A DNA stretch of 64,000 nt from Plantago major. Its lineage: Eukaryota > Streptophyta > Magnoliopsida > Lamiales > Plantaginaceae. Shown piece by piece: positions 31,663-41,521 of this stretch (its first letter is position 1; every line of letters starts with the position of its first letter). The notes beneath the pieces were generated by a model. That model was not told the origin of the DNA and did not search any database. It saw only the letters and a list, made by a program, of their open reading frames with translations. The stretch spans positions 55,028,932-55,092,931 of the forward strand of contig CM048844.1 in the NCBI GenBank assembly GCA_026545765.1. The letters run 5' to 3'. The position numbers were made by a program, and so were the translations under genes.

Positions 31663-32503
31663 CTACTGTGGCCTTTGGCTCAGATAGTCCTTTGACAATC
31701 TTGGGCTCGAAGCCTTGAACTTCTTCACAAATTTCATGAAGGCGTACTTTCCCCAGTTAAAAGGGTTTTCCAGCCTTTTGTCTTGTTGATTCAGCAAGAA
31801 CACCATGATCCATCGTTCTTGGCTTATCTGGTCAGCACCTCCTTGTAGACCATCAAAGAATCTGTGAAGAATGCAAGCTAGTACATCCCAGTGAACCAAC
31901 AGATGTCTGGTTCGGATGTCAGCAGGCTTGAACTCAGTGGGTGTATCTGATTTTTCAAGATCACACACGTCACTGTAAAGTTCTTTAACACCTTCAAGGA
32001 GTTCATCATCCTTGGTGTTTATTTCAAAATCCTTTCCAAGATTTTGAACCTCAAACAACTTACAGAAAGTTGTTAAGTCCAGAGGATTTCCTTTCCTTGG
32101 ACTGAGGTTTTGATAGACACTATTTCAGTGCCTTCAGATACACAGGAAATAATCCTGGAGTTGTTGTAAAATTCCAACACATCGAGTGATGAAATTCCAT
32201 TTGGCGGCGGATAGAAAACCCTTGATTTGTGCCTTTTCAAGCATGTCAAGAATCAATTTTGTCACTTTGGTTTTCTATCATGCGGTGGTATTCCTCAACC
32301 ATGGCACCACCCCAAATCATTCTGTGACTTGAAGTCCAATGGTTAGGATTAAAAGCTCCTACCAGTCGATTGTTAACAATAACCAACTCTGGTGCTTGCT
32401 TTTCAGCAGTACCAGTGGAGGATTGGGATTTCTGTATCGAAGTGTTCTTGGAAGACATCTCTTTATATAGTATAGGGATTTGAAGCTTGTGTTTGAAAGA
32501 CAT
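31663..32503 (-). pseudogene. Extra gene of Cop1-C, N-terminal conserved block
   Basis: Starts at 32503 (ATG) or more likely 32459 (MSSKNTSIQKSQSSTGTAEK). The VNNRLVGAFNPNHWTSSHRM part is followed by a frameshift and stops near 32246. The block resumes at 32058 and runs to 31663 with IRTRHLLVHWDVLACILHRF, FDGLQGGADQISQERWIMV and FNWGKYAFMKFVKKF. In B the whole block is one frame of about 270 codons. Function not recognised. Confidence 0.65.
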
Positions 32504-33226
32504 TCGATTGAGTGATTCTTTTCAGAAAAACTTAATCAAGATTTGCAGAGATTTTAGAGATGTTGCAGAGGATTAGGAGAGGTTTTTGCTATTTTGATGC
32601 AAGTTGAAATTTCGGATTAGGCAAATGTGATTTTCTTTGCCAAAATCCTATATATATAGCAAGTGAATCTCAACAGACAAATACATACAAATTGATTTAG
32701 TGTGTACGTATCTGTGAATTGCAAGCCGGCATGATCAAAAGTAACTTCGGCATTAAATGCAAAGTGGTCTTTGTCGGAATTTTCTGATCCACTATTCTTG
32801 TGAATTAATTTCTGCCGTTCAGATCAAGCGCTTGAATTCATCAAAGGTCACCATTGCTTCTCCAGCAATGATCACAATCAACAAACGTAATTGTGCCCAT
32901 TTAATGAATTTTGGCTAATAGCTATCTGAATCACAATTCTGTTTGAGCAAGGACACTGTTCGCATCTGAATCTGTCTTATACTTAGGATTTTTCCAAGTT
33001 TTTCATCAAGATAGAAATAATGCGAGTTTCAAGAGAGTAGTTGACTGCAGATAGTTATACTATTCTCTTTAGTGTTCCCCGTTTATAGAATGATTCAGAT
33101 ATCTGAGTTCCCGTCTCAGAGATCTTAAGCTATCTTTTTGCTCTTTATCCTTTTTGACTTCTGGATACCCGTTCCAGATACCTCTTCTCTCTTTTCTGGA
33201 TACCCGTTCCAGATATCTGAACTTTT
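32504..33226 (-). other. Spacer between pol and extra gene in Cop1-C
   Basis: No open frame of note. Holds the conserved TATA box, a CA-rich leader before the extra gene, and repeats of TATCTGGAACGGGTATCCAG-like text (33160-33220). Confidence 0.6.
32649..32658 (-). promoter_or_regulatory. Putative internal TATA box upstream of the extra gene (Cop1-C)
   Basis: Minus strand CTATATATATAGGATTTTGG, the same as at 14561-14580 in B. It lies about 190 bp upstream of the probable start codon at 32459, a plausible distance for a plant core promoter plus 5' leader. Confidence 0.5.
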
Positions 33227-33667
33227 TCAGTTCATTGGTAGTTCCATTAGTCCAAGACTATGTCTTAAGGCTAAGAATCTACTTTCTTGTAGTGGCTTAG
33301 TGAAGATATCTGCAAGTTGGTCTTCAGTGCCAATCTTCAGTATCTCTATATTGCCGTTTTCAACATGGTCTCTGATGAAGTGATGTCTAACATCAATGTG
33401 CTTTGTTCTGGCATGAAATTTCGGATTCTGTGTAATCGCAATAGCACTTGTGTTGTCATAGAAAATGGGAGTTTTCTTTTCATCGAGTCCATAGTCTTTA
33501 AGTTGTTGTTGTATCCACAGAATTTGTGTTGCACAACAACCAAAGACAATATATTCAGCCTCGTGGTAGAAGTTGCTATTGAGTTTTGCTTTTGCTAAAC
33601 CATGAGATAAGTCTAGTGCCCAAACCGACAAGTTCTGAGGTGCTTTTCCTATCAAGCAATGATCCAA
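33227..33667 (-). pseudogene. pol: Cop1-C RNase H (C-terminal end of pol)
   Basis: Contains YHEAEYIVFGCCATQILWIQ (catalytic Glu region; C has YH where B has TTEAEY), IFYDNTSAIAITQNP and KHIDVRHHFIRDHVE, ending NQ/DQLADIFTKPLQESRF and a terminal LMELPMN. The upstream GYSDADYAG part is broken: the RT frame stops just after GYSDL. RNase H would remove RNA from the RNA-DNA hybrid. Probably inactive here because of the break. Confidence 0.85.
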
Positions 33668-33673
33668 AGATAA

Positions 33674-34885
33674 TCAAAGATCTGAGTACCCAGCTAAACT
33701 CAATCCACTTTCTTTAGGATACCACAATCCTACATCTACTGTACCCTTCACATACCATAATATTTTCATAGCAATGTTGTAGTGTGTTTGCATTGGATTT
33801 GTCTGAAATCTAGCACATACTCCAACGGCATATTGAATATCAGGTCTACTTGCAGTGAGGTAAAGTAGTGAACCTATCAATTTCCTATACTTATGTTCTT
33901 CAACACTCTTATCTGATTCAGTATAGGTCATTTTGGTTCCAATGCTCATAGGTATCTTAGCATTCTTTTCAGAAGGCTTAAGATTGAATTTTGTGAGCAT
34001 GTCTTTTGCATACTTTGTTTGACTAATGAATATTCCATCATTGAGTTGCTTGACTTGCAATCCTAGGAAATAATTCATTTCTCCCATCATGCTCATCTCA
34101 AACATGCTTTTCATTAGATTTGCAAAGTCATTACAAAGTTGCTTGTCCTTAGATCCAAACATGATGTCATCAACATATACTTGAACTAAGAGTAGTTTCC
34201 CATCATGGTTTAAGGTAAATAAAGTTTTATCAACTTCACCTTTCTTGAAACCACTTTCTAGTAGGTATTTGGCCAAAGTGTCATACCATGCTCTTGGAGC
34301 CTGTTTCAGTCCATACAGAGCTTTCTGTAGTTTATAGACCATTCTACTTTCTGAGGAAACTTCAAACCCAGGTGGTTGCTCAACATAGACTTCTTCTGCA
34401 AGTTCACCGTTTAGGAATGCACTTTTCACATCCATCTGATAAACTTTGAAATCTTTATGAGCTGCAAAGGCTAGAAAGAGTCTTATTGCATCCAATCTGG
34501 CAACTGGTGCATATGACTCGTCAAAATCTAAGCCTTCAGTCTGAGTAAATCCCTTGGCAACCAATCTTGCTTTGTTTCTGGTTATTTCACCAGATTCATT
34601 CATCTTGTTTCTGAAAACCCATTTAGTTCCAATCACAGATATTCCTTCTATAAATGGAACTAGTTTCCAGACTTTGTTTCTCTCAAATTGATCCAACTCT
34701 TCTTGCATTGCAGAGATCCAGTCTTGGTCTCCTAATGCTTCTTCTATGTTTTTAGGTTCAATATTCGAGATGAAACATCCAAAGAGAGAGTTAGCATTTT
34801 CAGATATTGTTCTTCTAGTCCTAAAACCCTGATTAATTGGTCCAATTATATCCTTTGTAGGATGATCTTTGATCCATTTCATCAT
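33674..34885 (-). CDS. pol: Cop1-C reverse transcriptase region of pol
   Basis: 403 open codons. Typical copia RT order: [60 protein letters not shown] (RVT_2 start), [35 protein letters not shown], and the active-site YVDDIMFGS near 34165. It ends with [16 protein letters not shown] and the first residues of RNase H (GYSDL), then a stop. Catalytic Asp residues are all present. The frame is separated from integrase upstream by stops near 34940. Makes cDNA from element RNA inside the particle. Confidence 0.9.
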   Translation of the reverse strand: MMKWIKDHPTKDIIGPINQGFRTRRTISENANSLFGCFISNIEPKNIEEALGDQDWISAMQEELDQFERNKVWKLVPFIEGISVIGTKWVFRNKMNESGEITRNKARLVAKGFTQTEGLDFDESYAPVARLDAIRLFLAFAAHKDFKVYQMDVKSAFLNGELAEEVYVEQPPGFEVSSESRMVYKLQKALYGLKQAPRAWYDTLAKYLLESGFKKGEVDKTLFTLNHDGKLLLVQVYVDDIMFGSKDKQLCNDFANLMKSMFEMSMMGEMNYFLGLQVKQLNDGIFISQTKYAKDMLTKFNLKPSEKNAKIPMSIGTKMTYTESDKSVEEHKYRKLIGSLLYLTASRPDIQYAVGVCARFQTNPMQTHYNIAMKILWYVKGTVDVGLWYPKESGLSLAGYSDL

Positions 34886-34942
34886 AGGTTTAGTGCTAGT
34901 AGGATCAATATCCAGGTGATCTGAATGTGAATCACTAAGATT

Positions 34943-35968
34943 TTATTTTGATACTTTTTCAGTATCTGAGATATCTGACATATGGAAAATATCATGGATA
35001 TCTGACACTTTTTCAGTGTTAGAGATATCTGAGACATGCATTTCAGCATTCTCTTTTTCAGATACCTCTTGATGATGAAGGTTCTCAGTAACCTGTTCCA
35101 TTTCTGGAAAACTCATAGGAAATTCCTCATCGTGCTTGTGAGTCATCTTGTTGTTACTAGGCTTTTCAAGCTTTTCTACGTCAGAGTCATCCTCACTTTC
35201 CATAAAGATGTTTTTCCTTTCTGAGGATTCTTCTTTAGGATCCCTCAGTAATAGTTCTTTGAACTTTTCTGAGAGTTCATCAATAGGAGGTGTTTTCTTA
35301 CTTCCTTCATAGAAAACAACATGAACTGATTCTTCAATTTTCTTTATTCTTTTGTTGTAAATTCTGTAAGCTTTGCTATTTGTGGAATAGCCAAGAAAAA
35401 CACCTTCATCTGCCTTTGGTTGAAATGTTCTCAGATAATCTTTCCCATTGTTTAGAACAAAACATTTACAACCAAATACTCTCAGATGTTTGATATTAGG
35501 AGGTCTTCCAACCAAGATTTCATAGGGGGTCCTGTCATGGTGTTTGTTTATCAAGCATCTGTTCTGAGTGTAGCAGGTTGTGTTTACAGCTTCAACCCAA
35601 TATATTTCACTTATCTCAGTGTCAGCTAGCATTGTCCTTGCAGCTTCTTTAAGGGTTCTGTTTTTCCTTTCTGCAACACCATTTTGTTGAGGTGTTCTTA
35701 TAGAGGAAAGTTGGTGTTGTATACCTTTGCAGGTACAAAACTCCTTTATGTACTGGTTGACAAACTCAGTACCATGGTCTGTTCTGATTGCAGATACCTT
35801 GTCATTCTTCATGACTTCAAGCTTTTTCAGCAAGTTTGGTATCTCCACCCTAGCATCAGACTTGTGTTTCAGGAAGACAACCCAAGTGAATCTTGAGAAG
35901 TCATCTACAACAACCAGACCATACTTCTTTCCTGCATAACTAGTTACAGATGATTCAAATAGATCCAT
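34943..35968 (-). CDS. pol: Cop1-C integrase catalytic core and C-terminal region
   Basis: 341 open codons with all three parts of the D,D,E triad in context: MDLFESSVTSYAGKKYG (first Asp), IRTDHGTEFVNQYI (second Asp) and NGVAERKNRTLKEAARTM (Glu). Next come the copia-type HLRVFGCKCFVLNNGKDYL and EGVFLGYSTNSKAYRIYNKR, and an acidic tail with repeated SDIS/TEKVSD whose DNA contains many AGATATCT palindromes. Ends at a TAA near 34943. It inserts the cDNA into the host chromosome. The frame is separated from the zinc-binding domain upstream by stops at about 35970-35978. Confidence 0.9.
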   Translation of the reverse strand: MDLFESSVTSYAGKKYGLVVVDDFSRFTWVVFLKHKSDARVEIPNLLKKLEVMKNDKVSAIRTDHGTEFVNQYIKEFCTCKGIQHQLSSIRTPQQNGVAERKNRTLKEAARTMLADTEISEIYWVEAVNTTCYTQNRCLINKHHDRTPYEILVGRPPNIKHLRVFGCKCFVLNNGKDYLRTFQPKADEGVFLGYSTNSKAYRIYNKRIKKIEESVHVVFYEGSKKTPPIDELSEKFKELLLRDPKEESSERKNIFMESEDDSDVEKLEKPSNNKMTHKHDEEFPMSFPEMEQVTENLHHQEVSEKENAEMHVSDISNTEKVSDIHDIFHMSDISDTEKVSK

Positions 35969-35977
35969 ATGTAAAAG

Positions 35978-36585
35978 TTACAGTGGTCTAACACTAGAGT
36001 GTCTGATTTTGGATTTGAAAGAGATCTTAGATTGTTTCCCCATCTGACAGGCAGAACAGATACCATCCTTTCTGAAAGATGTTCTGGGAAGACCAACCAC
36101 TAACTCTTTCTTGGCAAGTCTATTCAGAGTTTTGAAGTTCAAGTGACTCATTCTTTTGTGCCATAACCAGTGATCTTTTGTGTGACCAGATTGACTCACC
36201 ATGAGACATTCTTCAGTTGTGGCAGATGCCCAATCGGCAACATAAAGACTGCCTTTCCGCCGTCCAACTAAGACTGTCTGCTTTGACTCATTGTCAATTA
36301 GTTTGCAGTATTTAGCTTTGAATTTTATAGTAAAACCCTTGTCTGCAAACTGGCTCATGCTAAATAGATTGTATTTAAATCCTTAACATGTAATACGTCA
36401 GTGATTGTTAAAGTTCCCAATTTGACGTTGCCAAATCCTAGAGAGGGATTTAATTCTCCTCCAGCAAATCTGATATCCGGTCCTGTGTTGCAAGCTTTGT
36501 AATCAACCAGATTTGCTTTGTCTCCTGTCATGTGCTTTCCGCATCCACTATCAAATAGCCATTGTGCTTTAGTCCAGGAAGCATT
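35978..36585 (-). CDS. pol: Cop1-C protease and integrase zinc-binding domain
   Basis: Starts after the acceptor-like CAG at 36586 with QNASWTKAQWLFDSGCGKHM, where Asp-Ser-Gly is the aspartic protease active site. One frame change near 36355-36375 separates it from the pre-integrase part (36358-35978), which has WLWHKRMSHLNFKTL and CSACQMGKQSK (HHCC). The protease would cut the Gag-Pol precursor. About 200 residues in total, normal for copia. Confidence 0.85.
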
Positions 36586-36612
36586 CTGCACACAACAGGA
36601 AACAGGAGATTA
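36586..36612 (-). promoter_or_regulatory. Conserved gag/pol boundary: TAA and 3' splice-site-like sequence
   Basis: ATG AGA ACC TAA TCT, then a T/C-rich run and GTGTGCAG, in the same frame as the protease that follows. Identical in layout to 591-617 of A. Stop readthrough or splicing could join gag and pol. Both copies keep the stop, so it is less likely to be random decay. Confidence 0.45.
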
Positions 36613-39120
36613 GGTTCTCATATCTTTGATGGAACCGTCAGAATCAAAAGTTCTTCCAGTAGGAATCCATTTTTGAATGAATTTCTTTGAAATATGCTTT
36701 TGTCTGACAGGAACGTAAGGAGGAATTCTTTTTGAATGAATTAGTAAGAATTATTTTCTTCCTTGGTGTGTTCCTAGGTGCTCCATATGATGCTTTCAGA
36801 TACCTGTCAGGTTTCTGAGTTTGCTTTTCAGCAAACTTAGCCTTCCTTGCCAGATTTCTTCTAGCCCTGGCATTGATTTTCGATGGCTTGATGTAACTTC
36901 CACTTGATAATTGCTTTGAGCAATTCTAGCTTTCACCATCGTTCTTGCTCTGCTTGTACTCATGAGCAAGTTGTTTCTGATGCCTTTGTAGCCAATGCCG
37001 TTTGAGCACTTGAAGCTATCGAGGTCTTTTCTCGGACTTTGCTAGTCTCTGGTTGATCCAAATTCTTTCCAGAAAAAGTGACATGGGAGAATTTGCCAGC
37101 TCCTGCAATTCTACCTTTTTGAGAGACATAGCACTGTGGGTGTTTACACTTATCAGTGCTGTGTTTCTTTTCAGAAACATACCCAACAGTTTTGTTTTTT
37201 ACTTGTTTTTCCCACAAAGGTCTAGTCGCAACTGCCTTTCCTTTGTCAACAATCTTTGTCTTTTCACCGATACTATAGATTGCATGGGAACCGTCTTGCT
37301 GAGTACTTACAAATGTTCTTTTCTCCTTACTCTTACTTTGAGTGATAGAACAATCATACGTGTATTCAATTTGAGTCCTTTCTTCTCTGAAGGATCTCTT
37401 AAGTAAGATTGTACTTCAGTAAGAGTGTCACTAGCTTTGGCATAAGATTGAAAAGATAGTTCTTTCTTCTTGAGTTCCTTGTTTTCAGAAAGAAGATTTT
37501 CATAATTCTTTCGTAACTCAGCCATTGCTTTTTCATGTGACTTTTCAGTCACAGATATCTGAGCTTTGAGAAATGCATTTTCAGCATCCTTTCTCTCAGA
37601 TTCTTTAACTAATTGAGAATTTTCCTTTTCAAGAGAATTCTTTTCTTCTTCAAGGTTTTCTGCTCTAGCTCGGATCATTAGAAATTCTCTTTCAAAGATG
37701 TCAAGTTCTTTCCTGAGATTTTCTAGATTTTTTATTTCCTCTTCATCACTTTCATAAGTGTAGCAAGAAGTATGTGTTACCTCATCAGCCATAAGACAGT
37801 TTTCTATATTGGAGATGTCCGTCGTCAATTTCAAAGAACTCACACATTTCATTCTTCTTGAGGCGAAGTCGATTATATCATGAGTAACTCCACATAATTC
37901 GGTGATGGTAGGGTTGAATCATCTGAATTGTCATCTTAATCATCTCAACGTCTAGAGCATCCAGCTGAATTTGGATTTTCTTTCTTTCTTCAGTTAACAA
38001 AGCTTTCTGGCTTCTTCTGAAGATTCTTCTATCTTTCTTGTCCCCTGTCCTTAGTTTGTTGAGGGCAGGACAATCCTTCTTGAAATGGCCAGGTTTCTGA
38101 CAATAGAAACAGATATCGTTTCCAATTTCTGCTTCCTCAGTACATGATGCTTTCTGAGCTGGCTTGTTCAGCGAGTTTTGCATATTTTTGTACTGGTGAT
38201 AGTTTGAGCCTAGATGCTTTTTCAGCTTCTCTTTGGCCTTTCTTCTCTCAATTTTTCGACTGACAAATTTACTCATTTGCTTTGCAGCAAGAGCATCCTC
38301 AGTCTCCTCCTTGCTTTTCTTCTTTTCAGAAGTTCCTTGAGTAACTAGAGCAACATTCTGCAACTTTTCAGTTGTTTGTTCTCTCTGAGTTGTCTCATAG
38401 TCACTTGATAGCAAGATGAGAGAAAAGTTCCACTGGAGAGATATTTGGCATACCTTGGTTAAAATAAAAGAATTTAGTATGCTCCCAGTTGTGGTTAAGA
38501 CTTCTGACAATAGTCTTAATCTTTTCTGACTGAGAGTATCTATTGCTTTCCCCAAGTGCTGCCATATCACTCATGAGAGTGGTAAATCTGAAATCAAGTT
38601 CTTCCAGAGTTTCAGTGGGACCTTGTTTGAAATTTTGAAATTTCAACTTTAGAACTTCGAACTTGTTTTCGTTGGTTTTCTCAGTTCCGGCACAGATTTC
38701 TTCAATCAGTTGCCAGGCAACTTTCGCCGTTTTAGCACCCCACAGTTTACACTGTATGTGCTCTAGTGTCGATATGATGATGATGTTACGAGCTTGACCA
38801 TCCAGACGATTTCTCTTGGCATCTTCCGATGTCCAGAGTTCCCTGGGCTTTGGTTCGTAAATAACGTGACCAGTAGATCTTCCACTAGTTGACGCATCTG
38901 TTTGTGAAGATCCTTTGCTTTGATCTCTGTCTCTTCCACTCGAAACCTCCATGACTTGCTTAAGTTGTTGAATGACTATTGGGCCATTCTTTATTACTTC
39001 GATCATCTCGTCACTTATGGCTTCAAGGTGGAGCATCATGTTATTTTTCCATTTCTCGTAGTTCTCTGGTTTGAGAACGGGTGCATCACTCAGAGACATA
39101 CCTGCACACTTAACACACAA
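36613..39120 (-). pseudogene. gag: Cop1-C gag (frameshifted) with zinc knuckle and coiled coil
   Basis: Start is probably at 39096 (MSLSDAPVLKPENYEKWKNN, the usual copia Gag opening, DUF4219-like); an ATG at 39120 adds eight residues. The UBN2-type core follows. At about 38403 one extra base relative to A ends the frame (SHLAIK and stop). Coding resumes in another frame at 38570-37878 with the zinc knuckle CFYCQKPGHFKKDCP (CCHC, about 38115-38070). The coiled-coil extension (LEEEKNSLEKENSQLVKE and more, 37852-37307) and a Cys/His-bearing stretch (37217-36960) lie before the gag/pol stop. The particle protein of the element; this copy is probably non-functional. Confidence 0.82.
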
Positions 39121-39202
39121 ATTAAATAGTCCTCAAAAGTGGACAAAGTTCCTTCACCTATCTGGGGATCTAGGTTCAGTGCAGAAGGCTGGTGAACCTC
39201 CT

Positions 39203-39214
39203 GCTCTGATACCA
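39203..39214 (-). other. Primer-binding site of Cop1-C (initiator Met tRNA)
   Basis: Minus strand TGGTATCAGAGC, two or three bases after the 5' LTR end. This is the standard plant copia primer site complementary to the 3' end of initiator methionine tRNA. The next roughly 80 bases to the gag start are an untranslated leader. Confidence 0.92.
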
Positions 39215-39216
39215 CT

Positions 39217-40924
39217 TGTTGGTCCAGATAACGGCAAAGTAAAAGACTAGGGGGGGGTGAATAGTCTTTTAAAACTTTTGTCGATAACAAATGTTTCTCA
39301 GATATCTGAATAGATATCTGATACTTAGAATCGAAAGTCGGAAGACTTAATAAAGATAAGTGTAGAAAGCAGTTAATAAGTGTGTGTGTGTTCTTTGAAG
39401 TATAAATCTGAACGTAAATGACACAGCAAGGTATAGTGGTATCTGGAGGTGGCGTAATCCTCCAACTAATCCACTTCGGTCTATCAGAGACCTAGAATTC
39501 ACTAGAACAGATAATTGAGATAACCTTACAATAATCCTATTCTAAGATTCTGAACAATTGGTTCCCAACCAAATGTTCCCCCTGAGTTGTTCCCTAGCTT
39601 CTTCAGTCAAGTACTTCCTATACTCAGAAACCTTTGAGTTATTCCCTAGCTTCCCAAGCTAAGTACTTCCTATACTCAATAACCTTGGAGTTATTCCTTA
39701 GTTTCCCAAATCAAGTACTTCCTATACTCCGGTAACCTTGGAGTTATTCCCTGATTTTTCAAACTAAGTACTTCCTGTACTCCACGCCGGTTTTGGTGTT
39801 GGTTTCGGTTTGAGTTGTCAGATGAGCGTCTTAATAACTTTTCAGTTATTCAGATAGCTCTGTGAACTAAGTTACTTAATACACTTTTCAGCGTATGGTA
39901 TCTTGTTCGATTTTACTGACCCAAGTCTTATGATATCTGTTCAAGAGAATGAATCTCAGATAGTTGATCTTTTGATTCAATTCCTTCACAGATAGCTTTG
40001 CTTGTTTAGGATCAGGACACTTAGAACTTCAGTGTTTACTCAAGATCAAAAGCTTTAGTCGCAACAGAAAGCTTTGATGATAAGTAAGAAGCTTTGAGAG
40101 AGTAAGATCAGAGATCGTATGTTTCAGCGTATTCAGTGTTCTGAGTTGTGTTCCGTGTGTTCTCTCAAGTTGTCTAAGTGTTGATATTTATAGATGAATT
40201 TGAGTGCCGTTTGAATAGTATCCGTTAGGCTCAAATTCAAACTATCGATATCTGTGTATAGTACTGTAGCAGGTTTTGTCTTCTTCTCAGAAGTTGCCGT
40301 TGCTTTTATTCAGACATCTCTGTCCGTGCATTAAATGCTTTGTACTATACTTTTTGTCCTGTAGTGTCAACGGAACTATGCTTTGTATCAGAAACCAGTG
40401 TTATCTGATTCTTTGCACGTCCTTATCTTCATTCTTCAGATACCACTTGTTATTCATTGAAACAACTTTGTTTTCAATATATGTTTCTTTTTCAGAAACG
40501 TGGTTAATGCTCAAGGTATCTGAGAATAGATATCTGTGGACACTTTCCTTGTTTTCAGATATGTATCTCATTTCTCAGATATCTCTTGTGACACAGTTTG
40601 TTTGAAACTGTTCGCGTCTACAAGATATCTGGCTAAGATATCTGAATAACAGATTCAGTAATCTTGTGCAGTTTTCGTCAAATCTTCAAATGTTGTTGAG
40701 CTTTTTGCTTGGATGTCTTCTTCTTGGTCTTCTCTTCATAAAATAAAAATTACATTTTGATACCTAACATCCTATACAAGATTAGCTAGACTATCATACT
40801 TAGTGGGTTTCCTCTTTTACAATGTTCAAGTGAACCAAGAGTACTAATCACCTTTCTGAGACTAAGATAAGTCATCATGTTGCTGAACAAAATCTAAACA
40901 GATATTCTAACAAAATATCTAACA
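39217..40924 (-). repeat. 5' LTR of Cop1-C
   Basis: 1708 bp, TGTTAGATATTTTG to CTGGACCAACA on the minus strand. Almost the same as the 3' LTR apart from scattered substitutions, a few small indels and the length of the G tract (8 here at 39250-39257, 11 there). The TATA box is near 40185 (minus), with four tandem repeat units at about 39600-39785. Confidence 0.93.
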
Positions 40925-40929
40925 TGATG
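40925..40929. repeat. Target-site duplication of Cop1-C, right copy (TGATG)
   Basis: Exact match to 24809-24813, outside the LTR end ATATCTAACA. Confidence 0.95.
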
Positions 40930-41521
40930 TGTGTACTGCCGACACTCTTCCTACCTCTTCTTTTTCCTTTTGGAGTTCTGTGCTTTATTTATGGTCTGTG
41001 ACTGCCTTGGTTTTTTAGTTGAGTGTACTGGATACACCTTAGTCCAAATTGTGTGTGACTTATGTGATTTTCTTTCTTTCTTTCTTTCTTTCACTCTGCA
41101 TGGGGTGTGGGTGTCTATAGGTGTTAGGTTTCAATATGAGTTTTTGGGTTAGTTGGGTGAGTTAGTACTGAGTCGTAGTTCTGTTGGTTTCTGTACCTCT
41201 AAACGGAATTATTTCTTAAGTTCTATTAATTCTACCTTGTTTGATTTTCTTTTTATAAATTTCATTCCTGAGTAGGATCATTTTTATGTGTCTCATTAAT
41301 ACTAATTTTCTTTTTAGTATTTTTTAGATTATGTTGAGATTTTGCTTTCAGCACACATCAAGGGGGAGAAAAGGATTCATTCGTCTTTTGTCTTTTGTTA
41401 CAACTTATTCTGAAATTAAGGGGGAGTAGTTTCTCTTGGTTTTAGGGGGAGTTTGTATATATCTTGCACTTGTGTTGACAGGTTAGATGATGTGAAGAAA
41501 GGCAAAAACTAAGGGGGAGAT
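40930..41521 (+). other. 3' region and polypurine tract(s) of copia D
   Basis: Continuation of 24808. No gene seen. Includes a (CTTT)n stretch at 41069-41091 and four polypurine-tract-like strings: CAAGGGGGAGAAAAGG (41359), TTAAGGGGGAGTAG (41415), TTTAGGGGGAGTTTG (41441) and CTAAGGGGGAGATTG (41509). The last touches the LTR. Confidence 0.75.

Larger units (their letters stand above)
24814..40924 (-). mobile_element. Cop1-C: complete-length Ty1/copia element, 16.1 kb, with extra spliced gene
   Basis: Both LTRs, primer site, gag, protease, integrase, RT, RNase H, extra gene, polypurine tract and a perfect 5-bp TSD are present in order on the minus strand. At 16,111 bp it is far longer than the 5-6 kb usual for copia; about 6 kb of this is the extra gene and its spacer. 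The two LTRs differ by only scattered changes in the stretches I compared, so insertion was recent. The gag and extra gene nonetheless contain frameshifts, so this copy probably moved with help in trans or decayed since. Length and layout are closest to the SIRE/Maximus lineage; that assignment is inferred. Confidence 0.9.
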
